Assembly: GCA_963971285.1 (NCBI GenBank)
Contig: OZ020261.1
Span: 5,459,983-5,523,982, forward strand
DNA: 64,000 nucleotides
DNA from: Astropecten irregularis
Lineage: Eukaryota > Echinodermata > Asteroidea > Paxillosida > Astropectinidae
Direction: 5' to 3'
Positions 34,701 to 45,051 of the stretch are shown in pieces (position 1 is the first letter of the stretch; every line of letters starts with the position of its first letter). Under the pieces are notes generated by a model that saw only the letters and a program-made list of their open reading frames with translations, made no database searches and had not been told where the DNA came from. The position numbers and the translations under genes are program-made.

Positions 34701-34823
34701 AGACCATTTTAGGTAATAATTAACCTCCATAATGGGAGTTTGTGTACAAAGTGTCAGTTCAATCTGTCCCACATTGCACTGCTCATGTCCCTTCATTGCA
34801 TACTTCCGGTCCCTACGACTTAC

Positions 34824-34936
34824 CGTTTGAAGCGACGGGTCACACGGATGACCCCGACACAGTTGCGGTCATTGACCTGGAAGACGGCCCTGGAGGTCCA
34901 CGTATAGCGACCGGTGTTCTCAACCGTGTAGGATAC
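34824..34936 (-). CDS. mesh-like gene A exon 9 (extracellular)
   Basis: Acceptor TTTGCAG|GTATCC; donor AAACG|GTAAGT. Encodes VSYTVENTGRYTWTSRAVFQ, completing the Ig-like region before AMOP. Confidence 0.86.
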
Positions 34937-35077
34937 CTGCAAAGAAAAAACAACCCAAACGTTTAATTACCGGTTACGATGAAATAGACAGGTCCCTTAA
35001 ACTAATTGCACCAATCAGGTGACCGCTTATCGCAACCGGTTATCCGGTAGTAATCAAAAGACGTCTACCAAGGTCCT

Positions 35078-35302
35078 TAACTAATCCATACTTGAGGCTA
35101 GGCTTGGGATTTATTTTGCTACTGCCATTTCGTATCCTAAAATGAATTGAAGCGCTAGAGATACATGGCATAGCTGGAGCGTTCCTTCGGCTTCATCATA
35201 TGACCCAATCCCTTCATTTTGTTTTGTTAGAATCAAATGGCCGTATTAAGAAATAAGTCCCATGCCTATCCTCAAGCCTGGTTTCGTTAAAGCCCATAGC
35301 TA
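35078..35302. repeat. family L element (gene A intron)
   Basis: ACTTGAGGCTAGGCTTGGGA at the left, GATACATGGCATAGCTGGAG in the middle, CAAGCCTGGTTTCGTTAAAG at the right. Confidence 0.72.
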
Positions 35303-35397
35303 GGGAAATTAATCTGTTATAGTTATGCCGGATTAGCCAGACCATAACTAAGTTTTCTTTAACTAATCATTCGGGATTATTAATTTATTTAGAATAC

Positions 35398-35603
35398 CTC
35401 GTCGATTTCTTCCCAATTCGGTGGTCCTGGTTCCCCCGTGTCCGGATCTATGGTCTCCGTGTACGCCAGCACGTCTATGCGGACCTGGGTGAAGTTGATT
35501 AACTTAGGATCCCACTCGATGGTGACCGGCCGGTCTGCCCGGAGCCAGGCCTCACTGTCCGGGTTGATGCGAGTCACGGTCTGCGGCGTGTCCCCTATTT
35601 TAA
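35398..35603 (-). CDS. mesh-like gene A exon 8 (extracellular)
   Basis: Acceptor TTGCAG|TTAAAA; donor CGAG|GTATTC. Encodes a second beta-sandwich-like segment (ADRPVTIEWDPKLINFTQVR). Same remainder modulo 3 as the gene B homologue. Confidence 0.82.
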
Positions 35604-35629
35604 CTGCAATCGAAGCACACATCCATTGA

Positions 35630-35760
35630 AAGGTGAACAAAAAAAGCATTGACTGGAGAGGGATTCGAACCAGCGACCTCCTGAATGTCGTACCAGTGCT
35701 CTACCAACTGAGGTATCCAGCCCTAAGTTGGTGGTTTCCCTAATAATCAATTATATTTGT
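35630..35760 (-). repeat. tRNA-derived SINE S1, truncated
   Basis: GGGATTCGAACCAGCGACCT and CTCTACCAACTGAGGTATCC. It begins within 30 bases of the exon 8 acceptor of gene A. Confidence 0.72.
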
Positions 35761-36107
35761 TCAAATATTTCAAACAAGGAGCGACTTATCTTGAACCAAA
35801 AGTTGGGTCAAAGTCATGGACCAAATGAATGTTTTCGATCTTCTTCAAGACTGAATGTTATCGGCTGGTGATTTTCTCAATTTGGACGTCAAACTGTAAC
35901 CAAAATGCGATTTTTCATCCCGATTGGTTCATACTTTAATAGCCTGCTGGTTGTTGATACATTTTGGTTGTCATTACGTTTTTATTTGGTGAACATTAAT
36001 CTTCAATCTGGCGGGTTTTTGGCTGGTTATTGGTTGGAATGTTGGCATCTGACGGCCCCTTAAATTGCTAAATTGTAGTATATATTGTAATAGTAATAAT
36101 AATTTGG

Positions 36108-36350
36108 GAGGCTAATCCTCCTTACTCGCAGCTGGGGGTGCTGAATTGCGAAGGATGCGACTTCAACGTGATCGAGTAGCGTTCATGCTTTCAGGCTTTC
36201 ATGGGCGCCCTTGGCTGCCAGCCACATCATCCCATATATGATCACGGAGTGACAGCCTGAGATCGAAAGTGTTTGATTTTTGTGGAGGGAGGCCGGATTT
36301 GAACCCTGGCCACATTGGTGAGAGGCGAGTGCCTATCGCAATTGCCACCT
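36108..36350. repeat. possible decayed tRNA-like repeat
   Basis: GGCCGGATTTGAACCCTGGCC resembles an inverted box B with neighbouring stems. Only one copy was recognised in the window. Confidence 0.3.
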
Positions 36351-36556
36351 GTTATGGGACCTTCAAGCGATCTGGTCGATCTTAATTGGTGGCTAATATG
36401 TTGGAGCTATGTGGCCAATAGGTTGCCTTATAGGCCTAGGCTATACGCCATGCTACTGCAGTGCCGAACGTATAGTCCAGGTCATAGTGATGACCAACAG
36501 TGGCTGTTGTTTCGGACCATATACCTAGGACCATCTGGCCATGGAAGTGCTTGCCT

Positions 36557-36802
36557 GGGGCCAATATCATGCCACTGCTTAGCACAAAAAATTGCTAAGC
36601 ATGACATATCTTTCTTAATAAAAACAGGCCTGGGTTAACAACCAAAGTTCCATGTGTTGCGTATTGCTTGTGTTTGTTCTTTGGCTGTTGTTCACTGATC
36701 ATGAACACTAAATGAAATTTGTAACGGGGGTTTATTTTTTGGGGCAAGACATGTTTGTGCTAAGCAATTTTTTGTGCTTAGCAGCGCCATGAATATGCCC
36801 CC
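36557..36802. mobile_element. MITE family D abutting the exon 7 donor of gene A
   Basis: TGGGGCCAATATCATGCCAC at the left; the right end CATGAATATGCCCCC stops about 9 bases before the splice site. Confidence 0.83.
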
Positions 36803-36811
36803 TGTACTCAC

Positions 36812-37075
36812 CCACGTCAAATGTCCCACTACTCGGCCATGTTGCTCCGTCATCCTTGGACAAGTACATCTGTATGCTGCCCACTTCGAAGAGAGTAGGA
36901 GTGAAGCAGTAAGCCATCCACCTGGTGTGATAGGAGCAGTTCTGTACGGCCTTCGGTTCATCTATGTCACCGAACAGCATCCAGTGGTCTCGGGTTCGAT
37001 CGAAGCACGGCCCGGCCACCAAGAGCCAAGAGTGCCCCAGCATGGAGTCGAACCGAGGGAAACTACTCACTTCAC
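36812..37075 (-). CDS. mesh-like gene A exon 7 (Ig/E-set-like region)
   Basis: Acceptor AAACAG|GTGAAG; donor CGTGG|GTGAGT. Encodes a beta-rich module with paired cysteines (GPCFD, NCSYH, AYCF) and ATWPSSGTFDV. The paralogous exon in gene B reads more clearly as IPT/TIG-like. A MITE abuts the donor. Confidence 0.87.
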
Positions 37076-37127
37076 CTGTTTGGAGAATGCGATGGACACC
37101 AGTAAAGTATCCAATTTTAAACTGATC

Positions 37128-37190
37128 AGGGGCCAATTTCATAGAGCTGCCTAAGCACCGAAATGTGCTTAGGCCTAAGTACTAATTACC
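37128..37190. repeat. solo family D terminus
   Basis: GGGGCCAATTTCATAGAGCT followed by a small palindrome, GCACCGAAATGTGC, about 50 bases upstream of the exon 7 acceptor of gene A. The rest of the element is absent. Confidence 0.6.
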
Positions 37191-37238
37191 TTGGTAAAAT
37201 AAAATAAATAATATTGTCCGTTTTGTGTTCCGACCTAC

Positions 37239-37404
37239 CCTCTTTGCAGACGGGATACTTGACGTTGACTCGACTGATGTGGTACATGAACATGCCGGTT
37301 TCCTCGTTGTTTGTATTCTTGGGAAGTTTCTTGAGTTCCTGGGATTGTCCGCTGAACAGTGGTTCAGTGAAGGAGTTATCGCCATCACCAGCGTTGAAGC
37401 CCAT
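37239..37404 (-). CDS. mesh-like gene A exon 6 (NIDO, end)
   Basis: Acceptor CCACAG|ATGGGC; donor AGAGG|GTAGGT. Contains GFNAGDGDNS and ends FMYHISRVNVKYPVCKE, closing the NIDO domain. Confidence 0.92.
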
Positions 37405-37960
37405 CTGTGGACAACGTATAATTAAGAACGCTTCGGTTGTTAATGCACAAACGAGACAAGCAGTGATATCAGAAAGGCTTCGTTAAAGTACCCTACAGCT
37501 GCTATAAAACTCCCATTGAACTTCATGCGAACTTCAAACACATGGACTGTTTGTTTTCTTTTATTGAGTCTGACCGTCAAAGGCTGAATACTAGTGACTG
37601 GAGCCTGAAGGAAAAATACTAGGTGATTCTGAGCGAAATGGAGTTGGGAATTTATCTCCCTTTTCAAGGAAGACAGCCAAGAAACTGAGAGAATTCAAGA
37701 TATTCAACATGGACTGACTTCCAAAGAAATGACGAAGTACATGTATTGGGAAATGTATTAATACGAGTGATAAACTGCAGCCAAATTGCCAAAATAACGA
37801 CCTGAATGAATAGATCTAAAAGAGGCTTTTTATAAAAATCATGATAGGGTCAAAAGGATAGGGTCCCTGCAAACTGTGAGCAGAAAACATGTATAGTATA
37901 TAACATCTTTGAATTTTTTTACATCGAAGATATGGTTTTATTCTGTAAGTCTCTACTCAC

Positions 37961-38098
37961 GATAGCTGCTTCACCACCGTTGCCCGTGTCTGCCGACCCA
38001 CCGCTCTCCGTCCCTGTTGTCCACTCGATGGAACTGTACCTGAAGAAGGCAAAGGTCTCAAACTCATCGGTAGCAAGGACCACCTGGAACGTGTTCGT
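37961..38098 (-). CDS. mesh-like gene A exon 5 (NIDO, middle)
   Basis: Acceptor TTTAG|ACGAAC; donor CTATC|GTGAGT. Encodes NTFQVVLATDEFETFAFFRY..IEWTTG, the central NIDO signature. Confidence 0.92.
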
Positions 38099-38213
38099 CT
38101 AAATCGGATTCAATCAAACAAAGATAGTACATCATTTTATTTGGTCACAGTAATAAACTCTTCAAGGGGGAAAGAGGGTAAGGGATGAGGGAAGGAATGG
38201 AACTTCTTCTCAC

Positions 38214-38444
38214 CGGGGCCGCTCCTCCCTGATACCCATAGAAGCTGACTCCGAACCAGGTGGCGATGACCATGAACTTGGTCTTGAAGTCCACGAAGTG
38301 GATGAAGTACTGCCTGATGGCCTCGTCACAGCGGTCCATCAGGTCCTTCTCCGTGCTCTGCCGGTAGAATATCTGCCCACTCTCGGTGATGTCCACGTTG
38401 GTGAAGAAAGGAGCGATCAGGATCCGCTGTTTTGGTATCTGACC
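38214..38444 (-). CDS. mesh-like gene A exon 4 (NIDO, first part)
   Basis: Acceptor AAAAAG|GGTCAG; donor CCCG|GTGAGA. Contains RILIAPFFTNVDITESGQIF and VIATWFGVSFYGY, recognisable NIDO sequence. Its first 30-40 bases and the acceptor are included in a tandem duplication lying in the adjacent intron. Confidence 0.9.
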
Positions 38445-38708
38445 CTTTTTCAAGGAAGAAAGAGAGTATCAAAACGGTCTTGTAAACGGAAGGTATACCA
38501 GACCGGTGTAAAGAATTGAGAATAACAGACTTTTAGAGGCTGGTGTGATTGTCTCAAAAAGGAGCGATCAGGATCCGCTGTTTTGGTATCTGGCCCTTTT
38601 TCAAGGAAGAAAGAGAGTATCAAAACGGTCTTGTAAGCGGAAGGTATACCAGACCGGTAGTAAAGAATTGAGAATAACAGACTTTTGGAGGCTGGTGTGA
38701 TTGTCTCA
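38407..38708. repeat. tandem duplication (~150 bp x2) covering an exon start
   Basis: Copy 1 is 38407-38556 and copy 2 is 38557-38708. Each contains GAGCGATCAGGATCCGCTGT, the acceptor tract and GAATAACAGACTTTT. Copy 1 includes the 5' end of gene A exon 4; copy 2 is a pseudo-exon fragment. Confidence 0.9.
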
Positions 38709-38798
38709 TCAGACGTCATGGGTGTCTTATGCCTTTGGCAGATGAGAAGTCGATAAGGTAAGTTACCGTGAGTGACACTCACACCAGGGTCGTCTTAC

Positions 38799-38897
38799 CG
38801 GGTTGTCGATTGGAATCGGACCAAAAGGGAAGTTCCCTTGCCTCTCCGCGTGGTCATTGACGGAATTCTCAAATGAAAGGACGCCATTGTCGTTCAC
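38799..38897 (-). CDS. mesh-like gene A exon 3
   Basis: Acceptor CATAG|GTGAAC; donor CCCG|GTAAGA. The 33 codons start VNDNGVLSFE, a usual pre-NIDO segment of nidogen-like proteins. Confidence 0.88.
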
Positions 38898-38975
38898 CTA
38901 TGAGGCAAAATCAGCAAGAGAATGAGTAAGTAAAACAGGCACTTTAAAGTAATAAGTTAAGGTCATGGCGACTAG

Positions 38976-39098
38976 GGGTCTGTTTGTTTAACGCAAAGGA
39001 TCCGATGTTTAGAGATCCACCTCCTATGCAGGGTACGCTAAAATGGGATCCGGATCCACAATTTTCATGATCCTGTGCATTAAACAAACAGGCTCTAG
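38976..39098. mobile_element. fold-back element family G (gene A intron)
   Basis: GTCTGTTTGTTTAACGCAAA and GTGCATTAAACAAACAGGC, with CCTATGCAGGGTACGCTAAA in the middle. Confidence 0.8.
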
Positions 39099-39144
39099 GA
39101 CAGGCAAAAATATGTTAGACTAAAATGAGTGTTTGGTTAAATCC

Positions 39145-39777
39145 ACCTAGGGGTGCAGACCAGTAAATAACATTTTTTTTTTTACATTTTGTGTACACCC
39201 TCAAAATCTTTTCTCTTAAAGCGTCTGGTGAGCCCTACATGAAAGTCCTGTAAAGAAAATGGCTGGGACCCGGGGGCCGATTTCATAAAGCTCTGCGACG
39301 CGTCGCAGCTCGATTTGCAACGAGTTCTAGCTGCGACGCGTCGCATCTATACGGTGAGTCCATAGAGGAAGGATGCGTCTTAACTCTGCGACGCGTCGTA
39401 AGTTTTATGAAATCGGCCCCTGGTCACCAGAGTTTGGTCTTCCTACTTTGAGCTGTTTGGGTGAAATCGGGACCTTAAGTCGCTCTTCTTTGGCATGTAG
39501 GGGAGGGGTAAATTTTCAGTCTGGCACCAGTCAACATGGCCGTTTTCAAGGTATTTTCCTTTGGATGGATTTTTCTGAAAAGTAATTGGTTACCCTATAG
39601 AAAATTGAAAGGAAAAATGAAAATTTAAGTTTTCAGCTTCATTTTTGGTGTATAGCTTGAGTGTCTGATAAACTTCTGAGTATGTTTAAATATTTTTTTG
39701 AAATTTGTCATTTAGAATGGGAGTCTGTGGGAAATTATTTACTGGTCTGCAACCCTAGAACTATTTGTAGAGTTCTT
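39145..39777. mobile_element. TIR element with AGGGGTGCAGACCAGTAAATAA ends
   Basis: The left AGGGGTGCAGACCAGTAAAT and right TTTACTGGTCTGCAACCCT are inverted. The element contains a nested family F copy. A relative occurs at 45464-45929. Confidence 0.72.
39274..39421. mobile_element. MITE family F nested in a larger TIR element
   Basis: GGGGCCGATTTCATAAAGCT to AAGTTTTATGAAATCGGCCCC, with repeated GCGACGCGTCGCA. Confidence 0.85.
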
Positions 39778-39855
39778 ACAATCGATAGTAAGTTATGACG
39801 AGTTTACGACGAAGATGCCCTGCGATCGATCGTAACTCGAGTTACGAAGGATGAC
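39768..39855. mobile_element. MITE family E, half copy
   Basis: TACAATCGATAGTAAGTTAT through GATCGATCGTAACTCGAGTT and GATGACCCATCGTA; the outer ends are missing. Confidence 0.65.
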
Positions 39856-39950
39856 CCATCGTAGCTGGGGATCTCACCCTGAGGCTTTTTATGAAACAAT
39901 GACACTTATGTAGTTACGTAATATGTTTACGATAACAGCTATCACAGAAC

Positions 39951-40102
39951 AGGGGTCGATTTCACGAAGCCCTGCGACCGATCGTAACTCGAGTTGCAAA
40001 GGATAACCTATCGTAGGGGACCTATCCCAGCTAGGGCTTCAATGATATAAAAAGTTCTACGATTGATAGTAAGTTACGAAGAGTTTGGTGAAGTCGACCC
40101 CT
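39951..40102. mobile_element. MITE family E, full copy
   Basis: GGGGTCGATTTCACGAAGCC to GTTTGGTGAAGTCGACCCC, about 150 bases. A good family reference. Confidence 0.83.
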
Positions 40103-40108
40103 GAACAG

Positions 40109-40348
40109 AGGCCAATTTCATACAGCTGCTTAGCACAAAAAAATTGCTTAGCACAAAAATTGCTTGCCCAATAAAATAAACCACCCCTGAAAATTTCATT
40201 TGATATTTATTGTCAGCGAACAACAGCCAAAGAACAAGTGATACACAACACACGGAAATTTGTTTGTTAATCCTGTTGTTACTTACACAGAAATGTCATG
40301 CTTAGCGTTTTTTTTTTGTGCCAAGCAGCTCGATGAAATTGGCCCCTG
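40109..40348. mobile_element. MITE family D (gene A intron)
   Basis: GAGGCCAATTTCATACAGCT and TCGATGAAATTGGCCCCTG ends. It follows directly on a family E copy. Confidence 0.85.
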
Positions 40349-40458
40349 ATTTGACCCAAAACTGCAGCATTTAGGGTATCTTACTTTTCATGAAAATTAG
40401 ACTTCTGGAAGTGTTGGTATGACATTTTGGAGGGGTCATTTTGGTTACAGTGACTTAC

Positions 40459-40583
40459 GTAAATGTTCCAGTATTTCTTGTTGTAGAATGGGAGGCCGAA
40501 CCTCAGTTTCAGGGGTGGCGAGCTGATGTCGTTACCTTTCGTCAACCTGGCATCTCTGTTCTCCATACCATAACGGAAGAAAC
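40459..40583 (-). CDS. mesh-like gene A exon 2
   Basis: Acceptor TTCTCAG|GTTTC; donor TAC|GTAAGT. Encodes the N-terminal extracellular lead-in FFRYGMENRDAR..LRFGLPFYNKKYWNIY before the NIDO domain. Confidence 0.88.
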
Positions 40584-40821
40584 CTGAGAACAAGGTTGTA
40601 AAAGAAATTCCAGTTTCACTGCAAGTCTATTGATATAGCTATTACCTAAATCAATTCCGATATCTTTATCGCTAGCAAACTATTAATTTTACTTTTCAAG
40701 CACAAACAATTCAATTAAAGAGATATTTTTTCATTACAAAAGAGGTTCGTAAAATTCATCATGACTTGAGTTTTTTTGAAAAGATGGCATTGATACAATT
40801 ATAACAATCACAATAAAAGTC

Positions 40822-41166
40822 ATTAAAAGGTATAACACATTATTGGTTAAGGTCACAGAACAGCACTCACACTTTGTCTGATCCACCATGTACATGAGAT
40901 AATGAACCTGTGAAAATCTTAGCTCAATCAGACATCTGAGTCACGAGAAAATAACGAAAACTCGACTCAGTTTTTCTTATAAAACATAAAGAATGGTTTT
41001 GATCTTACCCCGCGATCAAAACTGTTTTCGCTCGTTGTTTTACTAATTTCTGGATAAATACTAGCGCCATCTCCATACCAGCACCACCTTCATACCCTGA
41101 AATGTATACGTCAATCTGTGAACGTTTCTGTTTGGGTATGTTACCAATCCTGTACTGTACCTTTGA
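40822..41166. mobile_element. MITE family B, opposite orientation
   Basis: Starts TTAAAAGGTATAACACATTA and ends TACTGTACCTTTGAA. Contains ATCAGACATCTGAGTCACGA and CCGCGATCAAAACTGTTTTC. Confidence 0.75.
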
Positions 41167-41455
41167 AGGTACTATCATACTTTGGTAGCATACTAAAACA
41201 GTCATCTTCACAGATTTACCTATAACTTACAGTGTTTAATGATGATGATGGTAGAAACAAACCTTTAAAATATTTCTGCCTACAATGCTGTATTTATTCA
41301 GAGAATAGAAAAACCAGTGACCAAAATTATTTTTGAAAATATCAAAAATAAAAGAAAAAAGACTTAAGAAATACTGTGGCCGTTTTTCACTATTTTCTCA
41401 AAAAGTGGGCACCGTATGTGACTGAAATATTCTCAGATTACTTTTACTGTGGTGG
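41164..41455. mobile_element. partial MITE family A
   Basis: Begins AAGGTACTATCATACTTTGG and contains the family interior to about 41450, where a second element starts in the middle of the family sequence. Confidence 0.65.
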
Positions 41456-41715
41456 TAGAAACATACCGTTTTTTCCGCCTGAAATGGTGTATTTATTCAA
41501 AAATGAGTAAAACAATGACCGAAAACAGTTTTGATCTCGGGGTAAGATCAAAACAACTTTTTATGTTTTATATAAGAAGTATTGAGTCAGTTTTTAGCTA
41601 TTTTCTCGTGACATATCAGAAATTTTCACAAGTTTATCATTGCTTGTACATGTTGGATTAGACGAAGTGTGAGTGCTGTTATGTGACTTGTACCAATCAT
41701 GTATTATACCTGTAA
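41455..41715. mobile_element. chimeric MITE: family A left half joined to family B right half
   Basis: GGTGGTAGAAACATACCG is common to both families. From GATCTCGGGGTAAGATCAAA onward the sequence follows family B (CTATTTTCTCGTGAC, TTGGATTAGACGAAGTGTGA). Confidence 0.6.
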
Positions 41716-41766
41716 CTAAATTTTTAAATAAACCTCAAATTAGCAACATTTGGAAAAAAATCTCTT

Positions 41767-42302
41767 TTAAAGGTAGTATCATACTTTGGTAAGAAACCAA
41801 AACAGAAATGTTCACAGATTTACATATAACTTACAGGGTATGAATATGGTGGTGGTAGAAACATACCGTTAAAATGTTTCCGCCTGAAATGGTGTATGTA
41901 TCCAAACATTTGTAAAACAAGGAGAAAATCTTTTTGATCGTTAAAAAGATTTAAAAAAAATTAAAAAGACTTTAGAAATACTGTGGTTGTTTTTCACTGT
42001 TTTCACAAAAAGTGGGCACCGTATGGGACTGCAATTTCCACAGATGACTTTTTTCCATGGGCGTAGATCCCGGGGGGGCTAGGGGGTTGCAACCCCCCCC
42101 CCCCCCCCCCAGGTTTTCACTTTTTATATATATAAAAAATTATTTTGTACACAAACGTATATGGAAGTACGACCCAGCTACACGATCAACCCCCCAGGTC
42201 TGAAGACGTGTCTACACTACTGAATTTTACTGTATCTGTCTTGGTATTTTTGCCCATGAATGTGTAATTCTTTGATAAAAGCCAAAGTATGATACTAACT
42301 TT
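41767..42302. mobile_element. MITE family A carrying a nested insertion
   Basis: Family A ends surround a foreign block at about 42056-42230 that breaks GATGACTTTT...ACTGTATCT, a phrase continuous in other copies. The block starts near GGGCGTAGATCCCGGGGGGG and includes a run of about 20 C. Confidence 0.78.
42056..42230. repeat. nested insertion with G and C runs
   Basis: A GGGCGTAGATCC opening, a run of G, then TTGCAA and a long run of C, followed by AT-rich sequence. It sits wholly inside a family A element. No coding frame. Confidence 0.6.
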
Positions 42303-42410
42303 TACAAGACAAAAAAACCATAATGCACCTTTTAAAGGCTACTTGGACGAACCAATTTGGGCCTCGTACGCACGAAATGATCCGACCGAAATAGTGAATT
42401 ATCCACCTAC

Positions 42411-42504
42411 CTGTCTGTGACACTGGGGGTGGGGGTTGAGCCCCCACCCCTAGGCAGAAAACCAGACACAAGGCTCCCACCAAAAGTGGGTATTTATCCT
42501 CCAT
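42411..42504 (-). CDS. mesh-like gene A exon 1 (start codon, signal peptide)
   Basis: Begins MEDKYPLLVGALCLVFCLG, a typical signal peptide with a small-residue cleavage region before QPPPPVSQTG. The ATG has AAA before it and G after it (strong context). It ends at ACAG|GTAGGT, with one base carried into the next exon. Confidence 0.88.
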
Positions 42505-42546
42505 TTTCGCCCAAGCGAGCACAAAACGAAAATATCCCAGTAAAAA

Positions 42547-42558
42547 TCCAAGATGGCG
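42547..42558. promoter_or_regulatory. YY1-like motif upstream of mesh-like gene A start codon
   Basis: CCAAGATGGCGTC lies about 45 bases 5' of the gene A initiator ATG. YY1 sites of this form are often found near transcription starts and in 5' UTRs of animal genes. This is inferred from one motif. Confidence 0.3.
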
Positions 42559-42559
42559 T

Positions 42560-43656
42560 CTGTGATAAATCCGTTCCCGCCCTGACGCTGTACAATTTTG
42601 ACCTCGTCGTATTGCAGTTTATTCTGAATAATTATTTCCCATCGGTTGTGCGACTAGTTGAACATGCTGCAGACGATGGAAAAGTCCAAAGTTCAGTCTG
42701 GTTATAATACAGTAGAGATATCTTTGAGCGGTATCGGTTAGTTACACATTAACGAATAAAACAAATTGTTTGTTAGTACAAAATGCCAGACGAACTTCGC
42801 TGGCAGGTATTATTTAAATGTGTTTTTAAGCAGCTGTGTTCAGCATGATTCATCAAAACAGTCATCAGTCCGTTGATTCATTCTACCATGATGATAACTT
42901 CACATATCTCTCCTTCGTGTAAGGATCCACTTCTACGAATCAAACATTATTCATATAATAATCCAATTGAATTATTACATGGATTGATTGATTAGCCAAT
43001 CTCTCTCATGCTTGCAGGTTTTGAAAATGAAGGGATATAAACTAACAACTTTCGTTGTTAAATTAGTCCTTCTTTCTTCCATGATTATCTCCATGTAAGA
43101 ATGTTTCATGTTCATCTGTTATGGATTATTTTTCGCTATTAAGCTAAGATTTACTTCTATTATTTGTCATATGTCATTACTTTTGTAATGAATGTAAATT
43201 TCCCTTTCGAATTTTCTGTGAATTTAAGTAACAATTAACTAGCTACAATAAGTACAAAGCTAGGCCCATAAAATATACCGGTAGTGTCTAACATTGAAAA
43301 CCGGTCTACCCAACTTCCCAAGTAATTTTGTTTTAGTAAACCGACGCCAACAATTTCCATTTAGTGATTTACTTTTATTCAAAATATGTTTCTCATTTTG
43401 CATTATCGAGATTGACTTGACTTGACTTGACTTGAAAAAATAATGACTTGCGACTTGACTTGACTTGAAAATCTGACTTGGTTACAACTCTGTAAAAAAC
43501 TAACGTGTTCCCTTCGATTAAGGAAATAAGACAATGCTTGACATCATATCTTCAACAAGTGATGATTTTTCATCAATAAGATGATTTTAAGATAAGCATT
43601 TCCCCAGGAAACATTCCTAAGTCAATGAAATTTACAATTTACGCGAGGCACTGAAT
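42560..43656. other. upstream region of mesh-like gene A
   Basis: Expected to contain the gene A 5' UTR and promoter. Only a YY1-like motif near 42550 and a GACTT repeat were recognised; no TATA box was placed. Confidence 0.4.
43413..43482. repeat. (GACTT)n pentanucleotide repeat
   Basis: TTGACTTGACTTGACTTGAC in two blocks separated by AAAAAATAATGACTTGC. Confidence 0.85.
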
Positions 43657-44066
43657 TTAAAGGTAGTATCATACTTTGGTACTGGTAACATACTGAAACA
43701 GAAATCTTCATAGATTTACCTATAACTTACAGGGTATAAAGATGGTGCTGTAGAAACATATTGTTCACGTATTGCCTGAAATGCTGTATTTATCCAGATA
43801 AGAGTAAAACCAATGACCAGAAACAATTTTGATCTTTAAAAGATTCAATATATTGGAGAAAATATTTTGAAAATACCGTCAGCGTTTTCAATGTTTTCTC
43901 AAAAAGTGGCACCGTATGAGACTGAAATTTTCACAGATGACTGTTGCTGTATCGTCCTTGATATTTTTGCTTATGAATCTGCATTTTTTTTAAACAGAAA
44001 ACAAAGTATGATAACACCATTATGCCAAAAAAAAAGAAAAAAAACAAAGTATGATATTACTGTTAC
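43657..44066. mobile_element. MITE family A with duplicated right end
   Basis: Left TTAAAGGTAGTATCATACTT. The right terminus appears twice (near 44004 and 44045), separated by an A-rich stretch. Confidence 0.72.
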
Positions 44067-44264
44067 TCACAGAAAGATGACTTCAAACGGCCAAAATATA
44101 GATCAAACGAATCTACAACGAAAATGACAAAGAATTCGTTGTAAAATAAAGTGTTCAAACTGTCAGAAGCAAAATGGTCAGTGGTAATTTGGGATATTGG
44201 TGTTTTGGAAGTTGAAAAGCGGGAATTAGGTAAGATAATAACTTGTCGGGAAGTTAACCTTTGA

Positions 44265-44530
44265 GAAAGAGGCTGCTTTGATAAAAACATCGGGCCCTCC
44301 TAACTCCAAGCATTTTATACATTTGAAGTCATTGTTTTGGTTGATGGACAGTTTGCTTCGGTTTATTACTTGTTTTCTTTGAACGTTGTTTATATTACTT
44401 ATCAATTTGCTTGGAGTTGGGAGGGCCTGACGCGTTTCGATCCCGAGCAGGAGCTTTCTAGCCTTTGAGAAATATCCTGCTCGGATCGAAACGCGTCAGG
44501 CCCTTCCAGTTCCAGGCATTTTATAAATTT
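44265..44530. repeat. family M element (CCTGCT(A/C)GGATCGAAACGCGTC)
   Basis: CTTTGAGAAATATCCTGCTC and GGATCGAAACGCGTCAGGCC appear with the inverse GGCCTGACGCGTTTCGATCC at 44427. Shorter fragments occur near 16380, 20300, 52425 and 52820. Confidence 0.65.
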
Positions 44531-45051
44531 CAGGTCATTATTTTGGCTGACGAGCAGTTTGGAGCAGTTTATTACTTGTATTGTACTTATTAATATTTGG
44601 AAGAAGTGTTCAGTGGATATAAAAACCCCTGCATTCCTTGTCCTTTTAGCCTAAACTAGCAGTAATAATATAGATTCCCATTCAAACACGAACTGTATAT
44701 TATTTTATTAAACAGACAAATACAACGTTGGTTTCGGTTTGTTTTCAAACTAATCCCAAGTGCACACACGTTTACGATTCACACCATCTACCCCAGGGCA
44801 TTCCGTTGGCATGAATTGTTGTTTGCACGCGGTTAATCATTGACCACGAGGTTATCTGCGCGCCCTCTTAATTTGCGTAATCTGATTGGCTGTTCAAATG
44901 GTGTTTGTTCTACAGCACTGGATTATATTAATAAATGCACAGCGATATTGCGCACGGTGTGTTCCATTTTGCTTTACGGGGGCGCTTGGGAAAATAGCGT
45001 TGATGTGAAAACACTACGGTATCTATTGGGAATGTTTTGGTAACTGTCGGG

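Larger units (their letters stand above)
19079..42504 (-). other. Mesh-like gene A: complete NIDO-AMOP-vWD-sushi membrane protein, 24 coding exons
   Basis: The gene encodes a 1272-residue type I membrane protein with the architecture of Drosophila Mesh (a smooth septate junction protein) and of the SUSD2/MUC4 family. It is likely an epithelial cell-surface or junction protein. In order: signal peptide 1-22; NIDO about 107-285, ending in VKYPVC; Ig/E-set-like region about 286-478; AMOP about 503-665, with CPC (534-536), CC (592-593) and RPTRDC; vWD about 673-867, with GDPH (677-680); a cysteine-bearing linker 868-952; sushi 1 (955-1023); sushi 2 (1029-1083); a hydrophobic TM helix about 1092-1116; and a 156-residue cytoplasmic tail. 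Every junction keeps phase, and the 24 exons total 3819 nt. It lies head-to-tail with a paralogue to its right. Intron content is mostly repeats. Orthology to Mesh rather than to another member of the group is likely but unproven. UTRs were not located. Confidence 0.9.

Noticed and set aside
40822-42302. Candidate exons in 41-42 kb ORFs
   Set aside because: They fall in MITE families A and B. Gene A exons 1 and 2 flank this intron and join in phase without them.
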